A stretch of 64,000 nucleotides of DNA from Arcticibacter tournemirensis (GTDB taxonomy: Bacteria; Bacteroidota; Bacteroidia; Sphingobacteriales; Sphingobacteriaceae). Within the stretch, counting starts at the first letter, position 1, and each line of letters opens with the position of its first letter. The notes beneath the pieces were generated by a model. The model worked only from the letters and a program-made list of their open reading frames with translations. It ran no database searches and had not been told where the DNA came from. Of the stretch, positions 19,696 to 28,557 are shown in pieces. Both the position numbers and the translations under genes were made by a program. The stretch covers positions 4,526,001 through 4,590,000 of the forward strand of contig NZ_VFPL01000001.1 of NCBI RefSeq assembly GCF_006716645.1. The letters are read 5' to 3'.

Positions 19696-19738
19696 AAACA
19701 TTTTTCCATATACATCTATTATCTTGTAATACTAAAAT

Positions 19739-20053
19739 ATGGATCAATCTGTTTTCCTTTTGGTACAAGACTCACATAATGCCTGCAGAGAAGTCATCAG
19801 GCATCGCGATGGAGATTTACGTATAAAAGTATATTGCCTCGGGCAGGACGGATTTGAACCCGACCCGGATGAGCTGCAGTTTTACGGAAATGACAATGGA
19901 AATCTACTTGCTTTTGAAACATCGGGCTACGACGGATCAGACCCTCTTTTAGTGATTGAAGCAATCCGATGGTATGCCGACTATATTGATAACCCCCGCA
20001 TGGAGATACTCGCGGAAGATCCCCGCATTTCTGACGCCGATACAATCTATTAA
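19739..20053 (+). CDS. unrecognised small acidic protein
   Basis: 104 aa, rich in Asp and Glu, with no signal peptide or membrane helix. It contains QDGFEPDPDELQFYGND and LLVIEAIRWYADYIDNPR, and the end is very acidic (RMEILAEDPRISDADTIY). I do not recognise the family. It follows the thioredoxin gene by 43 bp, so it may be co-transcribed with it, and it is closed by a GC-rich hairpin. The orderly codon use and the downstream terminator support a real gene. Confidence 0.65.
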   Translation: MDQSVFLLVQDSHNACREVIRHRDGDLRIKVYCLGQDGFEPDPDELQFYGNDNGNLLAFETSGYDGSDPLLVIEAIRWYADYIDNPRMEILAEDPRISDADTIY

Positions 20054-20079
20054 GTAACGATTTGGGATATAAATACAGA

Positions 20080-20106
20080 AAGGCCGCTCTTTTACAGAAC
20101 GGCCTT
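20080..20106 (+). terminator. hairpin terminator after the small acidic-protein gene
   Basis: AAGGCCG (20080-20086) pairs perfectly with CGGCCTT (20100-20106) around a 13 nt loop, 26 bp after the stop codon. The T-tract after it is weak (scattered T around 20117-20130). Confidence 0.6.
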
Positions 20107-20134
20107 GTAAGGGATTCCTTTTATTCTTTTGCCG

Positions 20135-20218
20135 TGCCCGAGACGAGATTCGAACTCGTACACCCAAACGGGCGCCACCCCCTCAAAGTGGTGCGTCTAC
20201 CAATTTCGCCACCCGGGC
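20135..20218 (-). tRNA. tRNA-Leu (anticodon GAG)
   Basis: 84 nt on the minus strand. The acceptor stem GCCCGGG pairs with CTCGGGC. The D-arm is TGGCGAAATTGGTAGACGC. The anticodon stem-loop CCACT-TTGAGGG-GGTGG has GAG in the loop. There is a long class II variable arm, and the T-loop is GTTCGAATC. The discriminator is A, and CCA is not encoded. Confidence 0.95.
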
Positions 20219-20246
20219 ATTGCATATTTAAGAACTGTTCCTTTGA

Positions 20247-20331
20247 TGGTGACCGGAGAGAGACTCGAACTCTCAAGGGAATTCCCAACGGCTTCTGAGA
20301 CCGCAACGTTTACCAATTTCGCCATCCGGCC
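20247..20331 (-). tRNA. tRNA-Leu (anticodon CAG)
   Basis: Minus strand. The acceptor GGCCGGA pairs with TCCGGTC, with one G-T pair. The anticodon arm GCGGT-CTCAGAA-GCCGT has CAG. A class II variable arm and the T-loop GTTCGAGTC follow. CCA is encoded at 20247-20249. It lies 28 bp upstream of the other tRNA-Leu in the direction of transcription, so both are probably processed from one transcript. Confidence 0.95.
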
Positions 20332-20379
20332 ATAAAGGACTGCAAATATATGATCTTGATCCGAAAGTTCAAATGAAAT

Positions 20380-21153
20380 TTAGAGATTATGAGAAAGCTC
20401 AAGAGTTAAGCCATCATAAGCAAGTTCGATTCCCTCGGGCAATTCCCTGTTCACATCCTGATGCCTCCCCATATTGTGACTGATATGAGTGAAGAACGTT
20501 TTCTCTGCCTTTATTTCCTGTGCAAAGCTTATAGCCTCATCCAGTGTAAAATGTGAAATATGGCTAGCCCTCTGAAGCGCATTAATCACCAGTACTTTCG
20601 TACCTTTTATCTTTTCCATTTCCTTAGGCGCAACCGATTTTGCGTCGGTGACATAAGTAAATTCCCCTATTCTAAAACCCAACACAGGTAGTCTGTAATG
20701 CATTACTTCAATCGGCAGAATGTCGGCTCCCGCAATAGAAAAAACACTTTCACCAATATCATGAAGGTTAATGAGCGGAACACCAGGATATTTCTTTTCT
20801 GAAAAAGCATAATAAAACTCGCGTTTAAGGGCCTCTTGCACCCGGGGACGGGCGTATACATCCATCGCCCGCTGCTGCCGGTAATTAAATGCTCTCACAT
20901 CATCCAAGCCAGCTATGTGATCTTTATGTTCATGTGTAAGCAATATCGCGTCGAGCGACTTCACTTTCGCCCGGAGCATCTGAAATCTGAAGTCTGGCCC
21001 CGTGTCGACCACAATAGTCTTTTGATTAATCTGCAACATAACAGAGGTTCTCAACCGCTTGTCGCGGGGATCCTCAGACGTACACACAGAGCAATCGCAA
21101 CCAATAACGGGGACCCCCTGCGATGTTCCTGTTCCTAAAAAAGTAATAATCAC
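20380..21153 (-). CDS. MBL-fold metallohydrolase (PhnP-like)
   Basis: 257 aa. The start TFLGTGTSQGVPVIGCDC with a further CxxC-like Cys (SVCTSEDP) and the metal motif LTHEHKDHIAGLDD are typical of the PhnP/RNase Z branch of the beta-lactamase fold. The motifs VMHYRLPVLGFRIG and FFTHISHNMGRH supply the further metal ligands. Relatives include phosphoribosyl 1,2-cyclic phosphodiesterase, but no phn genes are nearby, so the substrate is open. The start codon overlaps the end of the 91 aa gene by 4 nt (ATGA), indicating translational coupling. Confidence 0.88.
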   Translation of the reverse strand: MIITFLGTGTSQGVPVIGCDCSVCTSEDPRDKRLRTSVMLQINQKTIVVDTGPDFRFQMLRAKVKSLDAILLTHEHKDHIAGLDDVRAFNYRQQRAMDVYARPRVQEALKREFYYAFSEKKYPGVPLINLHDIGESVFSIAGADILPIEVMHYRLPVLGFRIGEFTYVTDAKSVAPKEMEKIKGTKVLVINALQRASHISHFTLDEAISFAQEIKAEKTFFTHISHNMGRHQDVNRELPEGIELAYDGLTLELSHNL

Positions 21154-21425
21154 AATTGCAGAGATGTTTGTTTTAAATGATACAAAAATTGCTTCTGTTT
21201 TTCGTCAAGCAGGTTTTCACTTATGGGTATCTGCTGTAACAACTCTGCTAATGAGTTTATTTTACTCTCAAGAGAAGAAAACTTATTGACTACCACCACT
21301 TTGCTGTTTTCCAGCAGACAGGCGGCAGTTTTAAAGTTCCCCTTTTCATAACGTACCTTATAGTCCAGCGCTTTCAGTAATAGCTCCAGCTTATCAAGTG
21401 TATACTGGGTGTATGAGAGTGGCAT
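21150..21425 (-). CDS. small conserved-type protein of unknown function
   Basis: 91 aa and mostly charged. It has a short Leu-rich N-terminal helix (YTLDKLELLLKALDYKV) and the segment YEKGNFKTAACLLENSKVVV, then a helical C-terminus. I do not recognise a named domain. It sits 8 bp after the lolA stop codon and overlaps the MBL hydrolase start by 4 nt, so it is the middle gene of a three-gene minus-strand operon. The tight spacing supports a real gene. Confidence 0.75.
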   Translation of the reverse strand: MPLSYTQYTLDKLELLLKALDYKVRYEKGNFKTAACLLENSKVVVVNKFSSLESKINSLAELLQQIPISENLLDEKQKQFLYHLKQTSLQL

Positions 21426-21433
21426 AACATAAA

Positions 21434-22084
21434 TTATCTAAGATCAACAACCTCTACCCCCGGATGTTTTCGGGGATCAAACGTAAAGATAGTCTCCGGA
21501 ACCTTTACATTAGGGGTAAAAGTTTTGATAGTATATGTATAATGACTTCCGTTTTTATCAAAGATCAAAGCTTTACTTATCCTCTTCGTCTGTTTATCGA
21601 TAGTAAGTCTCACCTTGAAAAATGACTGCTTGCTGTCCAGCGGACTCAGGTCAATAACATGATAGACCTTCGAACTTTGCTTTACATCTCCGGTGTAAAG
21701 ATATTTAAATCCTTTCTCATAAATGGTAAATATCTTTGCAGGATTGAGCGCTTTGCTGCTATTATCTACGTCGCTTAACTGAACTTCTTTGTCGCTTTTC
21801 AAATAAGTCCACTGACTCTTACCGTCACTGATCAGCTCCTGATCTTTCATCGTAACATGATACTTATTTGCTTTGGGCCGCGTATACAATGTCCCGGGGA
21901 CGGTTTGGTTAATATTTGCCTGAGGATTATTGATTGTATAAGTAAAATCCGTCTTTATTATATTGTAGGAAGAATATTTCTTGCTCACTTCAGCGAGAAT
22001 TGCCTTGGCTTTTGTATCGGTTTGTGCCAGTCCTGTTATCACACATCCTGTTATTAAAAAGGCACTTATAATAAATTTTCTCAT
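21434..22084 (-). CDS. lolA: outer-membrane lipoprotein carrier protein LolA
   Basis: 216 aa with a signal peptide (RKFIISAFLITGCVITGLAQ). The body has the LolA pattern: FTYTINNPQANINQTVPGTL, LYTRPKANKYHVTM, then DGKSQWTYLKSDKEVQLSDV, and alternating strands to KVPETIFTFDPRKHPG. LolA shuttles lipoproteins through the periplasm from the inner membrane to the outer membrane. It lies downstream of ftsK on the same strand with a 193 bp gap, an arrangement I recall from other Bacteroidota. Confidence 0.88.
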   Translation of the reverse strand: MRKFIISAFLITGCVITGLAQTDTKAKAILAEVSKKYSSYNIIKTDFTYTINNPQANINQTVPGTLYTRPKANKYHVTMKDQELISDGKSQWTYLKSDKEVQLSDVDNSSKALNPAKIFTIYEKGFKYLYTGDVKQSSKVYHVIDLSPLDSKQSFFKVRLTIDKQTKRISKALIFDKNGSHYTYTIKTFTPNVKVPETIFTFDPRKHPGVEVVDLR

Positions 22085-22277
22085 TGGTATTTATTTGTTG
22101 TTATATCTACACCAGCTTTCGTTACAAATTATCGCGCGTTCAAGCCCTTCTCTTTGTCTCTTTATTAAAGAGACAGCAATTATGCTAATTGGTTTAACAT
22201 TAATCAAAAGTGAGCCGAACTTTATACAGGCATGACAGACAAAAGATGAGAGCCATACCTTCTGCAAAGCCATATCG

Positions 22278-24878
22278 CTATTCATTATTCAGATTATCCA
22301 GGAATTGTTCCAGGGCATAATCGTCAGGCAATAACACCTCACGGGCTTTACTGCCTTCAAAAGGTCCAACTACTCCGGCGGCCTCCAGTTGATCAATTAT
22401 GCGTCCGGCCCGATTATACCCCAGCTTCAGCTTTCGCTGAATAAGGGAAGTTGATCCCTGCTGATGCAATACTATAAGGCGCGCGGCATCTTCAAACAAT
22501 GGGTCACGGTCATTGGGATCAAAATCCTTGACACTTCCGCCTTCACCGCTCTCATCAACATATTCGGGTAGCAGCCATGCAGATGAGTATCCCCGCTGCT
22601 CTCCTATGAAATCAGAAATACGTTCTACCTCGGGCGTATCTACAAATGCACACTGAAGACGTATCAGGTCGCTCCCCGTAGAGAGAAGCATATCTCCCCT
22701 TCCTATCAGCTGATCGGCACCGCCCGAATCCAGAATGGTCCGTGAGTCTATCTTGGAAAGCACTCTGAAAGCCAGTCGTGCAGGGAAGTTGGCTTTAATA
22801 GTACCGGTAATGATATTGACCGAAGGCCTTTGAGTAGCAATTACAAGATGTATACCAACGGCACGTGCCAATTGTGCTAAACGGGCGATTGGCGTTTCTA
22901 TCTCTTTCCCGGCAGTCATCATTAAATCGGCAAACTCGTCGACAATTAAAACGATGAAAGGCAGAAAGCGGTGTCCCTCTTCAGGATTCAGACGTCTGTT
23001 TATAAACTTCTGATTATATTCCTTCAGGTTACGTACATGGCCATTCTTCAGCAGGTCATACCGCTGGTCCATTTCAATACAAAGTGAATTTAATGTATTG
23101 ATAACCTTTTTGGTATCGGTAATGATCGCATCCTCCTCTCCCGGAAGCTTCGCAAGAAAGTGCCTTTCTATCTTCTTGAAAAGAGTAAGTTCTACCTTTT
23201 TGGGATCTACCAGCACAAACTTCAGCTGAGAAGGATGGAGTTTATACAACAACGAAACCAGAATGGCATTTATCCCTACAGACTTACCCTGGCCTGTTGC
23301 TCCTGCCACCAGCAAGTGAGGCATTTTAGCAAGATCGGCTATATACACCTCATTCGATATCGTTTTTCCAAGCGCAATCGGAAGATCCATGTGCGTATTT
23401 TGGAACTTCTCTGTGGCCATAACGGAACGCATAGCGACCATTTCCGGCTGTTGATTTGGAACCTCAATACCAATCGTTCCCTTTCCTGGCATCGGTGCAA
23501 TGATACGTATACCCAGAGCTGCGAGACTAAGCGCGATATCATCCTCAAGATTTTTAATTTTGGATATACGTACGCCCGGTGCAGGTATGATTTCATATAG
23601 GGTAACCGTGGGACCGATAGTAGCCTTAATCTTATCAATCTCTATATTATAGTTATTGAGAGTTTCGACGATCTTGTTCTTATTAGCTTCAAGTTCCTCT
23701 GTGCTCACTGATATCTTATTAGACCGGTGATTCTCCAGAAGGTCGAGATGCGGATACACATACGAAGAAAGATCGAGCTTCGGATCGTATTGCCCGAACT
23801 GCTCAACCAGATCTTTTGCGGTCTTTTCTTCAGCAGTCCTTTCTATTGTAAGTTCGGGTTCAGGCTTAGACACTTCAGGCTTAATATAATCCGAATCAGC
23901 AGGAACAAACTTTGGTACATTTAAGGCTGTCGCAGCTGCAGCCGTTTCAAGTGGTACAGTCCGAGGCACTACCGTTTCACCAGCAGCAGAAAATGTCGTT
24001 TCTACAGGAGGTACGATCCTTTCCTGCTTTAACGTTGTACTTTCGCTTCCTTCAGCAAACTTTTCTTCTGCAAGTGTTTTCTCTCTTCTCCTGTTATTCA
24101 AAGGGAACTCTACCGGCTCCGACTTTATCTCATCTTCCAGCTCAATCTCATCAGGCACAGCCGGAACTTCCAGCACTGTTTTTTTCTCCCTTGCCGGAAT
24201 TTTAAAATCAATATTATAGGCAATAATCAAGACCGTCAATGCGGCAAACCCAAGTAAGCCTGCAATGCCAGCATTCCCAATCTGAGCCTGCAGCAACCGG
24301 TTTGTCCAGAACCCAAATTCACCCTCAAGAAAATGCGGGTAATCTGAAGTAAAGCTGTGGAAAAAAGCCAACGTTAAGGAAATGAATATTAAAAGAAAAA
24401 ACGAATACCCAAGGGCTTTAGAAATGGATACAACATGAACTTTAAAAAGCAGGCGGTAACCAATAATAAATAGTATCGCTATGAAAATAAAGGATGCAAC
24501 CCCAAACCATTCGTAAATAAACTGGTGGGATAGCAAAGCACCAAATTTTCCGAGCCAGTTTTCAACTATAGGCGTTTGAACGTCAGACTTTGCAAGCTCT
24601 TCGCTGGTTTTGAAAAGATTACTCCAGCCACCGTTGACATCGAGCACATAACTTTGGTCCTCTTCCCAGGTAAACAGATAAGAGCAAAAAGCAACCATGA
24701 AATAGAGTGAGAGCACCAGGAAGAATAATCCCAGTATCTTAACTACTCTCCCGTTGTTAAAAGTAAATTTTGGTAAGCTCTCGGCTTTCTCCTTCACTAA
24801 GCGCTCCCGTCCCGACCCTCTCGGCCTTTCCTCATCCCTAAAACTATTTGATCTGAACTGATTTCCTTTTACCGGCAT
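22278..24878 (-). CDS. ftsK: DNA translocase FtsK/SpoIIIE
   Basis: 866 aa. The N-terminus carries about four membrane helices (from LGLFFLVLSLYFMVAFCSYL to about residue 220). A charged, Pro/Glu-rich linker follows (about 225-360). The motor domain has Walker A GATGQGKSVG (near residue 515) and Walker B FIVLIVDEFADLMM. The C-terminal gamma winged helix (STSLIQRKLKLGYNRAGRII) would recognise KOPS-like sites. FtsK pumps chromosomal DNA through the septum during division and activates XerCD. The linker is short compared with E. coli FtsK (about 1330 aa), which is usual in this phylum. Confidence 0.95.
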   Translation of the reverse strand: MPVKGNQFRSNSFRDEERPRGSGRERLVKEKAESLPKFTFNNGRVVKILGLFFLVLSLYFMVAFCSYLFTWEEDQSYVLDVNGGWSNLFKTSEELAKSDVQTPIVENWLGKFGALLSHQFIYEWFGVASFIFIAILFIIGYRLLFKVHVVSISKALGYSFFLLIFISLTLAFFHSFTSDYPHFLEGEFGFWTNRLLQAQIGNAGIAGLLGFAALTVLIIAYNIDFKIPAREKKTVLEVPAVPDEIELEDEIKSEPVEFPLNNRRREKTLAEEKFAEGSESTTLKQERIVPPVETTFSAAGETVVPRTVPLETAAAATALNVPKFVPADSDYIKPEVSKPEPELTIERTAEEKTAKDLVEQFGQYDPKLDLSSYVYPHLDLLENHRSNKISVSTEELEANKNKIVETLNNYNIEIDKIKATIGPTVTLYEIIPAPGVRISKIKNLEDDIALSLAALGIRIIAPMPGKGTIGIEVPNQQPEMVAMRSVMATEKFQNTHMDLPIALGKTISNEVYIADLAKMPHLLVAGATGQGKSVGINAILVSLLYKLHPSQLKFVLVDPKKVELTLFKKIERHFLAKLPGEEDAIITDTKKVINTLNSLCIEMDQRYDLLKNGHVRNLKEYNQKFINRRLNPEEGHRFLPFIVLIVDEFADLMMTAGKEIETPIARLAQLARAVGIHLVIATQRPSVNIITGTIKANFPARLAFRVLSKIDSRTILDSGGADQLIGRGDMLLSTGSDLIRLQCAFVDTPEVERISDFIGEQRGYSSAWLLPEYVDESGEGGSVKDFDPNDRDPLFEDAARLIVLHQQGSTSLIQRKLKLGYNRAGRIIDQLEAAGVVGPFEGSKAREVLLPDDYALEQFLDNLNNE

Positions 24879-25506
24879 TTTTTGCGGTTTTAAACCGACA
24901 AATATACGAAAGTTTTTAGTTGATAAGACGGGTCCGGAAAGGGCAATCCAACCACCGTTTAACCATATTAAAACATACCTGTATAGATTCGCTCCGCTAT
25001 CCCGACGGATTATTAAAGAATATATATATTGGTAACATTTCTGTGTTCAATAGGTCCCGGAGAATCTACTGCTTGAAATTCTCAATTGTACCGCCTCCTG
25101 TTATCCCCAGGCTATGCCCTGAGTATCAATATTGCCCCACTTCTGCTAATGAATCTCTACTGTGAGTCTACCTTTTTACCCAAAAGGTAGACTCACTATA
25201 CGCTGAGTCACCCTGATGTGAAGGAATACAGATAGCCAGGGGATATGCAGTAGCAGACCACTCCCGGAGCCTCCCGGCTCCGGGCCATGCCCTTGCCGGG
25301 ATTGCCAGAACAGCTCAAACCAAAGGAAATCAAGCGCTTAGTTTAAACTGATTATAAATTACAAATACCTGTTTCATCTTTTTGCAGTTCTTATCAACTT
25401 TACTTTACATCAGCTAAAGCCGCCGACCTCCGCATCGTGTTACCGTCCTAACCCTGCCCTGTGCCAGCTGCTGATGGCTGAAGCAATTTAAAAAAGGAGA
25501 AAATAT
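24879..25506. other. 628 bp gene-free region with two perfect hairpins
   Basis: No credible coding frame was seen. Hairpin 1 pairs GTGAGTCTACCTTTT (25162-25176) with AAAAGGTAGACTCAC (25182-25196): 15 perfect bp, 5 nt loop. Hairpin 2 pairs CCCGGAGCC (25263-25271) with GGCTCCGGG (25276-25284): 9 perfect bp, 4 nt loop. CCAGGCTAT near 25107 and ATAGCCAGG near 25232 could close a larger structure around hairpin 1. The region may encode a structured RNA or be a relic of mobile DNA, since a truncated gene follows it. Confidence 0.55.
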
Positions 25507-25665
25507 ATGGCAGTAATCGATAGTAAAGGCGGCATCCACGGCACAGCAGGCTCCGTGGTATACCGCAGCTACGGGGGAATGAACATCGTTCAGAGCCGTC
25601 CCCGGCGCTTCAAACAAACAGAGGCCAGCCATTACCGAGTTATTGTCATACTGACGGCATTCTAA
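25507..25665 (+). pseudogene. 52-codon remnant of a Bacteroidota conserved small-protein gene
   Basis: An ATG at 25507 has a strong ribosome site (AAAAAGGAGAAAATAT). It opens MAVIDSKGGIHGTAGSVVYR, then SYGGMNIVQSRPRRFKQTEA, and stops at 25665. As I remember them, Sphingobacteriaceae proteins that start with this Gly/Val-rich pattern and QSRP...KQT (DUF6266-like) are about 200 aa and continue as an (S/A)xxFG-type helical repeat. Here the frame diverges right after the QTEAS position. I read it as a 5' fragment whose rest was lost, though a short expressed peptide is not excluded. Confidence 0.55.
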
Positions 25666-25738
25666 CGGTATGCTTTCAGGCGGTCAAATCTGCCTTAGCT
25701 CATCCTGTTAAATCATTACATACAGAATAGAAGAAGCT

Positions 25739-25960
25739 TTAAAAGTCCCATATCCTGGTTCTGATCCGTTTCATATAATTGCGGATCCCCAGAACAAAAG
25801 CTGCCAGGAAATAAAATATAAGCGGAAATCCTACGGCAAGAAAAGATGAATAAATGAAGAACAGGCGGATTTTGGAGATAGACATGTCAAACCTTTCGCC
25901 AAGGTAGGTTGAAACTCCAAAAGAGTATTTTTCAAAGAAGGCGATAATTCGTTGTATCAT
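25739..25960 (-). CDS. PspC-domain small membrane protein
   Basis: 73 aa. The N-terminal part (STYLGERFDMSISKIRLFFI) is the PspC pattern, followed by a transmembrane helix (LAVGFPLIFYFLAAFVLGI) and a basic tail. PspC-type proteins act in envelope-stress signalling in enterobacteria; in Bacteroidota the role of such short versions is not established. It starts one base after the DUF2851 stop, so it is the second gene of a two-gene operon. Confidence 0.8.
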   Translation of the reverse strand: MIQRIIAFFEKYSFGVSTYLGERFDMSISKIRLFFIYSSFLAVGFPLIFYFLAAFVLGIRNYMKRIRTRIWDF

Positions 25961-25961
25961 A

Positions 25962-27239
25962 TCAATCGGAATTTATAATCTTAGCTCCGACAGCACAAAA
26001 TAAACAATTTTTTTTGTCACACCACGATTTTTTTAATTGCAATAAAGCCTGGGACCTGTCGGCATTTCCACACGCTACTCCTATTTCATTAAACCGTTTG
26101 GTTATATGATTTGTTTCAGAGGGCAGATTTTCCAGAATATCTACTGCTCTGCGCATAAGATTCTCATCATCAATATACTTTCCATAACTAAAAATCATTA
26201 CAGCAACGGTATTTATAAGAATGTTATTGATAGCTTCCTGTCCTAATTGTGGGGATACACCAGTGCTAACCTTACCAAGCCGATAGTGATTGTCCCAATA
26301 GGGATTGGGGCGCAAACCTTTAAAAAGATCCGCAATTTTTTTTGTTTCCTTAATCTCAAGGATCTGTGAGAATAGCCTCGTCGATTTGAGAATCAGGGCG
26401 GAAAACTGTGCTATCCGTAGTGTAGGGAAGTTCTGAGGCCTGAGCCGAAGAAACTTCCATAAATAGGAATCGATAGGTTTCAGCGAATACTTCTTCTTCA
26501 AAAAGTGATATTCTTTGGTAAGCAACGATGTGTATACGTCTTGTTGTTCTTCGTTCAAAAGGCCTGCCTGGCCAAAAAGCAGTGCTTCAGTTTGAAGGGG
26601 ACTATTTTTATGCTTGCCAAGTATCTGCTGAGGAAGGGATCTCGCCAGGAGTTCGAAAGGAAGTGCATTTACTTTGAGTCCGAAGTTTCGGGCAATCTGT
26701 ATGTAAAAGGCATCATCCCAGCTCCCTTTACATTCCTTTACCAGTGCAAAGATGCCAGAGGACTTTTCTTCCAGGCGTTCTATGAGCATTCTGGACAACC
26801 AGTTACCAATATAAATTTCATCTACCTGTCCCATTTGCTTTTCACAAGGTATCCAGCTTAGATTTTCCATCAGCATATGGTAACGTTTTTCGATCCCGGG
26901 TATTATATAGCTTTTTAGCTCCAGCGTCGGCGGCTCTGTCCCATCGTTCCTTAACACGGACTTATCATGTTCGTAAACTATATGAAGTACTACATTATTG
27001 TAAGCCTCATCCTGACCATGTTTGTGGCGCTCCCAATCGGAAGACTGAATGTGCACCTCTGCATTTCCTGCCCACAGCGTGTTATTAATGCGAACTTTTA
27101 CATCACTAAAGTCCGGACCGGCATCCTTATTATAAATTCCTGGTGTTATAATTTCGACAGGTTCGGAGTAAATGGTTTTTAAGTCCTTCTGACTAAACTG
27201 CCTGAATTTCCATATAAAACAGATAAAGTCCTCGGTCAT
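25962..27239 (-). CDS. DUF2851 family protein
   Basis: 425 aa, no signal peptide. The start MTEDFICFIWKFRQFSQKDL and the segment GPDFSDVKVRINNTLWAGNA (about 39-58), followed by EVHIQSSDW, are characteristic of DUF2851, a widespread Bacteroidota family without an assigned function. The C-terminus has a cysteine cluster (SWCDKKNCLFCAVGAKI) that could bind a metal. The GPDFxDVxVxI and HIxxSDW motifs suggest a nuclease-like core, but that is speculation. It is in an operon with the PspC gene. Confidence 0.82.
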   Translation of the reverse strand: MTEDFICFIWKFRQFSQKDLKTIYSEPVEIITPGIYNKDAGPDFSDVKVRINNTLWAGNAEVHIQSSDWERHKHGQDEAYNNVVLHIVYEHDKSVLRNDGTEPPTLELKSYIIPGIEKRYHMLMENLSWIPCEKQMGQVDEIYIGNWLSRMLIERLEEKSSGIFALVKECKGSWDDAFYIQIARNFGLKVNALPFELLARSLPQQILGKHKNSPLQTEALLFGQAGLLNEEQQDVYTSLLTKEYHFLKKKYSLKPIDSYLWKFLRLRPQNFPTLRIAQFSALILKSTRLFSQILEIKETKKIADLFKGLRPNPYWDNHYRLGKVSTGVSPQLGQEAINNILINTVAVMIFSYGKYIDDENLMRRAVDILENLPSETNHITKRFNEIGVACGNADRSQALLQLKKSWCDKKNCLFCAVGAKIINSD

Positions 27240-27242
27240 TTA

Positions 27243-27396
27243 TAGTTATGAGTTATATGTTATGAGTTATGAGTGATTTAAGCCACCGGGGTACGTAAAA
27301 CCTCCTGTTATATAAAACAAATATGAAGAGCCTAAGGTTTAAAAACAGCTGATTTCTAATACACCTAACTTATAATCCATAATCCATAATTCATAA
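27243..27396. repeat. intergenic GTTATGAG/CATAATTC repeat arms
   Basis: The left part (27243-27276) reads as repeats of GTTATGAGTTAT. The right part (27362-27396) reads as repeats of CATAATCCATAATTCATAAC, broadly the complementary composition. It separates pyrF and DUF2851, both minus strand. No gene is visible. Confidence 0.65.
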
Positions 27397-27399
27397 CCA

Positions 27400-28215
27400 C
27401 TAAAGCCACGCAGCCATTTCCTGCTGGACCTTCTTCGCTTCCCGTCGTGCAGCCTCCGCGAAATCCTCTCCCGAAGACGCATAAATAATAGCACGCGATG
27501 AATTAACGAGTAGTCCGCAATCCTGGTTCATCCCAAATTTACAGACATCATCCAGGCTTCCTCCCTGAGCGCCTACTCCCGGAACCAAAAGAAAGTGGTT
27601 AGGCACATGCTTCCTTATAGTAAGGAAGGCCTCTCCTCTTGTCGCTCCCACAACAAACATCATATTTTCATCAGAGCCCCACTCTTTCGCTGTATTTAAC
27701 ACCGATTCAAACAACATCCCGCCTCCATCTGAAGTTAAAAACTGAAAATCCTTGCTTCCCTGATTGGAAGTAAGAGCCAGAAGAATCACCCATTTATCTT
27801 CAAAGCTGAGGAAAGGTTTAACAGAGTCGGCGCCCATATAAGGCGCCACGGTCACAGAGTCGAAGCTCATTCCGGAAGATCCCGGATCAAAAAAGGCCTT
27901 AGCATACATTTCCGAAGTATTGCCGATATCGCCTCTTTTAGCATCTGCTATGCTGAAGCAGTCTTTCGGGAGATATTCAAAGGTTTTAATGAGGCTTGTC
28001 CAACCCGCAAGACCACGGCTTTCATAAAAGGCTGTATTTATTTTATAGGAAACGCAGAAATCTTTTGTCGCATCAATAATCTTCTTGTTAAACTCAAATA
28101 CAGGATCTTCTGTATCCAGAAGAGAATTTGGAATCTTGTCAATATCTGTATCCAGTCCGATACATAAAAAAGACTTTTTAAGCCTTATCTGATCAATCAA
28201 TTGTTCGCGTTTCAT
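27400..28215 (-). CDS. pyrF: orotidine 5'-phosphate decarboxylase
   Basis: 271 aa, matching the longer type 2 OMP decarboxylases. Motifs are [14 protein letters not shown], the substrate-Lys region [13 protein letters not shown], the catalytic [11 protein letters not shown] (Asp-Lys-Asp network), [33 protein letters not shown] and [12 protein letters not shown]. It catalyses the last step of UMP synthesis. It stands alone, transcribed away from rho. Confidence 0.95.
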   Translation of the reverse strand: MKREQLIDQIRLKKSFLCIGLDTDIDKIPNSLLDTEDPVFEFNKKIIDATKDFCVSYKINTAFYESRGLAGWTSLIKTFEYLPKDCFSIADAKRGDIGNTSEMYAKAFFDPGSSGMSFDSVTVAPYMGADSVKPFLSFEDKWVILLALTSNQGSKDFQFLTSDGGGMLFESVLNTAKEWGSDENMMFVVGATRGEAFLTIRKHVPNHFLLVPGVGAQGGSLDDVCKFGMNQDCGLLVNSSRAIIYASSGEDFAEAARREAKKVQQEMAAWL

Positions 28216-28557
28216 ATTTTATTACTGGTAAAGCCTGCTCCTGGTAATCAAAAAAACATTCATATTGAAGCCATTGGCTCCGTAATGAATACGCATAGCA
28301 CAAAATAACGAAGTCATCCTGCTTCGTAAAAAGAGGTGTGCAGTTTGCGACACAAAGAAACCAAAACAATAAAGGGCACGAAAATTTTTTTTATTTTTTT
28401 GCTATTTCGAAATTATTGCAGTACAATTGTGCCGTTATCTCAGAATGTTATCCTAAACATCGCAGAAAATTCATAACGATTTCTTTAAAATGTTTTTTCT
28501 CTGATTGTTGCGGATTTACTCTTACAAACAAAATCCTATATAATATTTCAAAATTGA
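28216..28557. promoter_or_regulatory. 342 bp divergent region upstream of rho and pyrF
   Basis: It holds the promoters of pyrF (minus) and rho (plus). An A/T-only run at 28383-28400 is followed by a long AT-rich leader to the rho ATG. No exact TAnnTTTG box was found. rho is self-limiting in other bacteria, so the long leader could contain a Rho-dependent attenuator, but I see no specific element. Confidence 0.35.

Noticed and set aside
22156-22174. Palindrome GTCTCTTTATTAAAGAGAC between ftsK and lolA as a terminator
   Set aside because: AT-rich stem with no T-run on the minus strand; could be chance or a weak element, so not listed as a feature.
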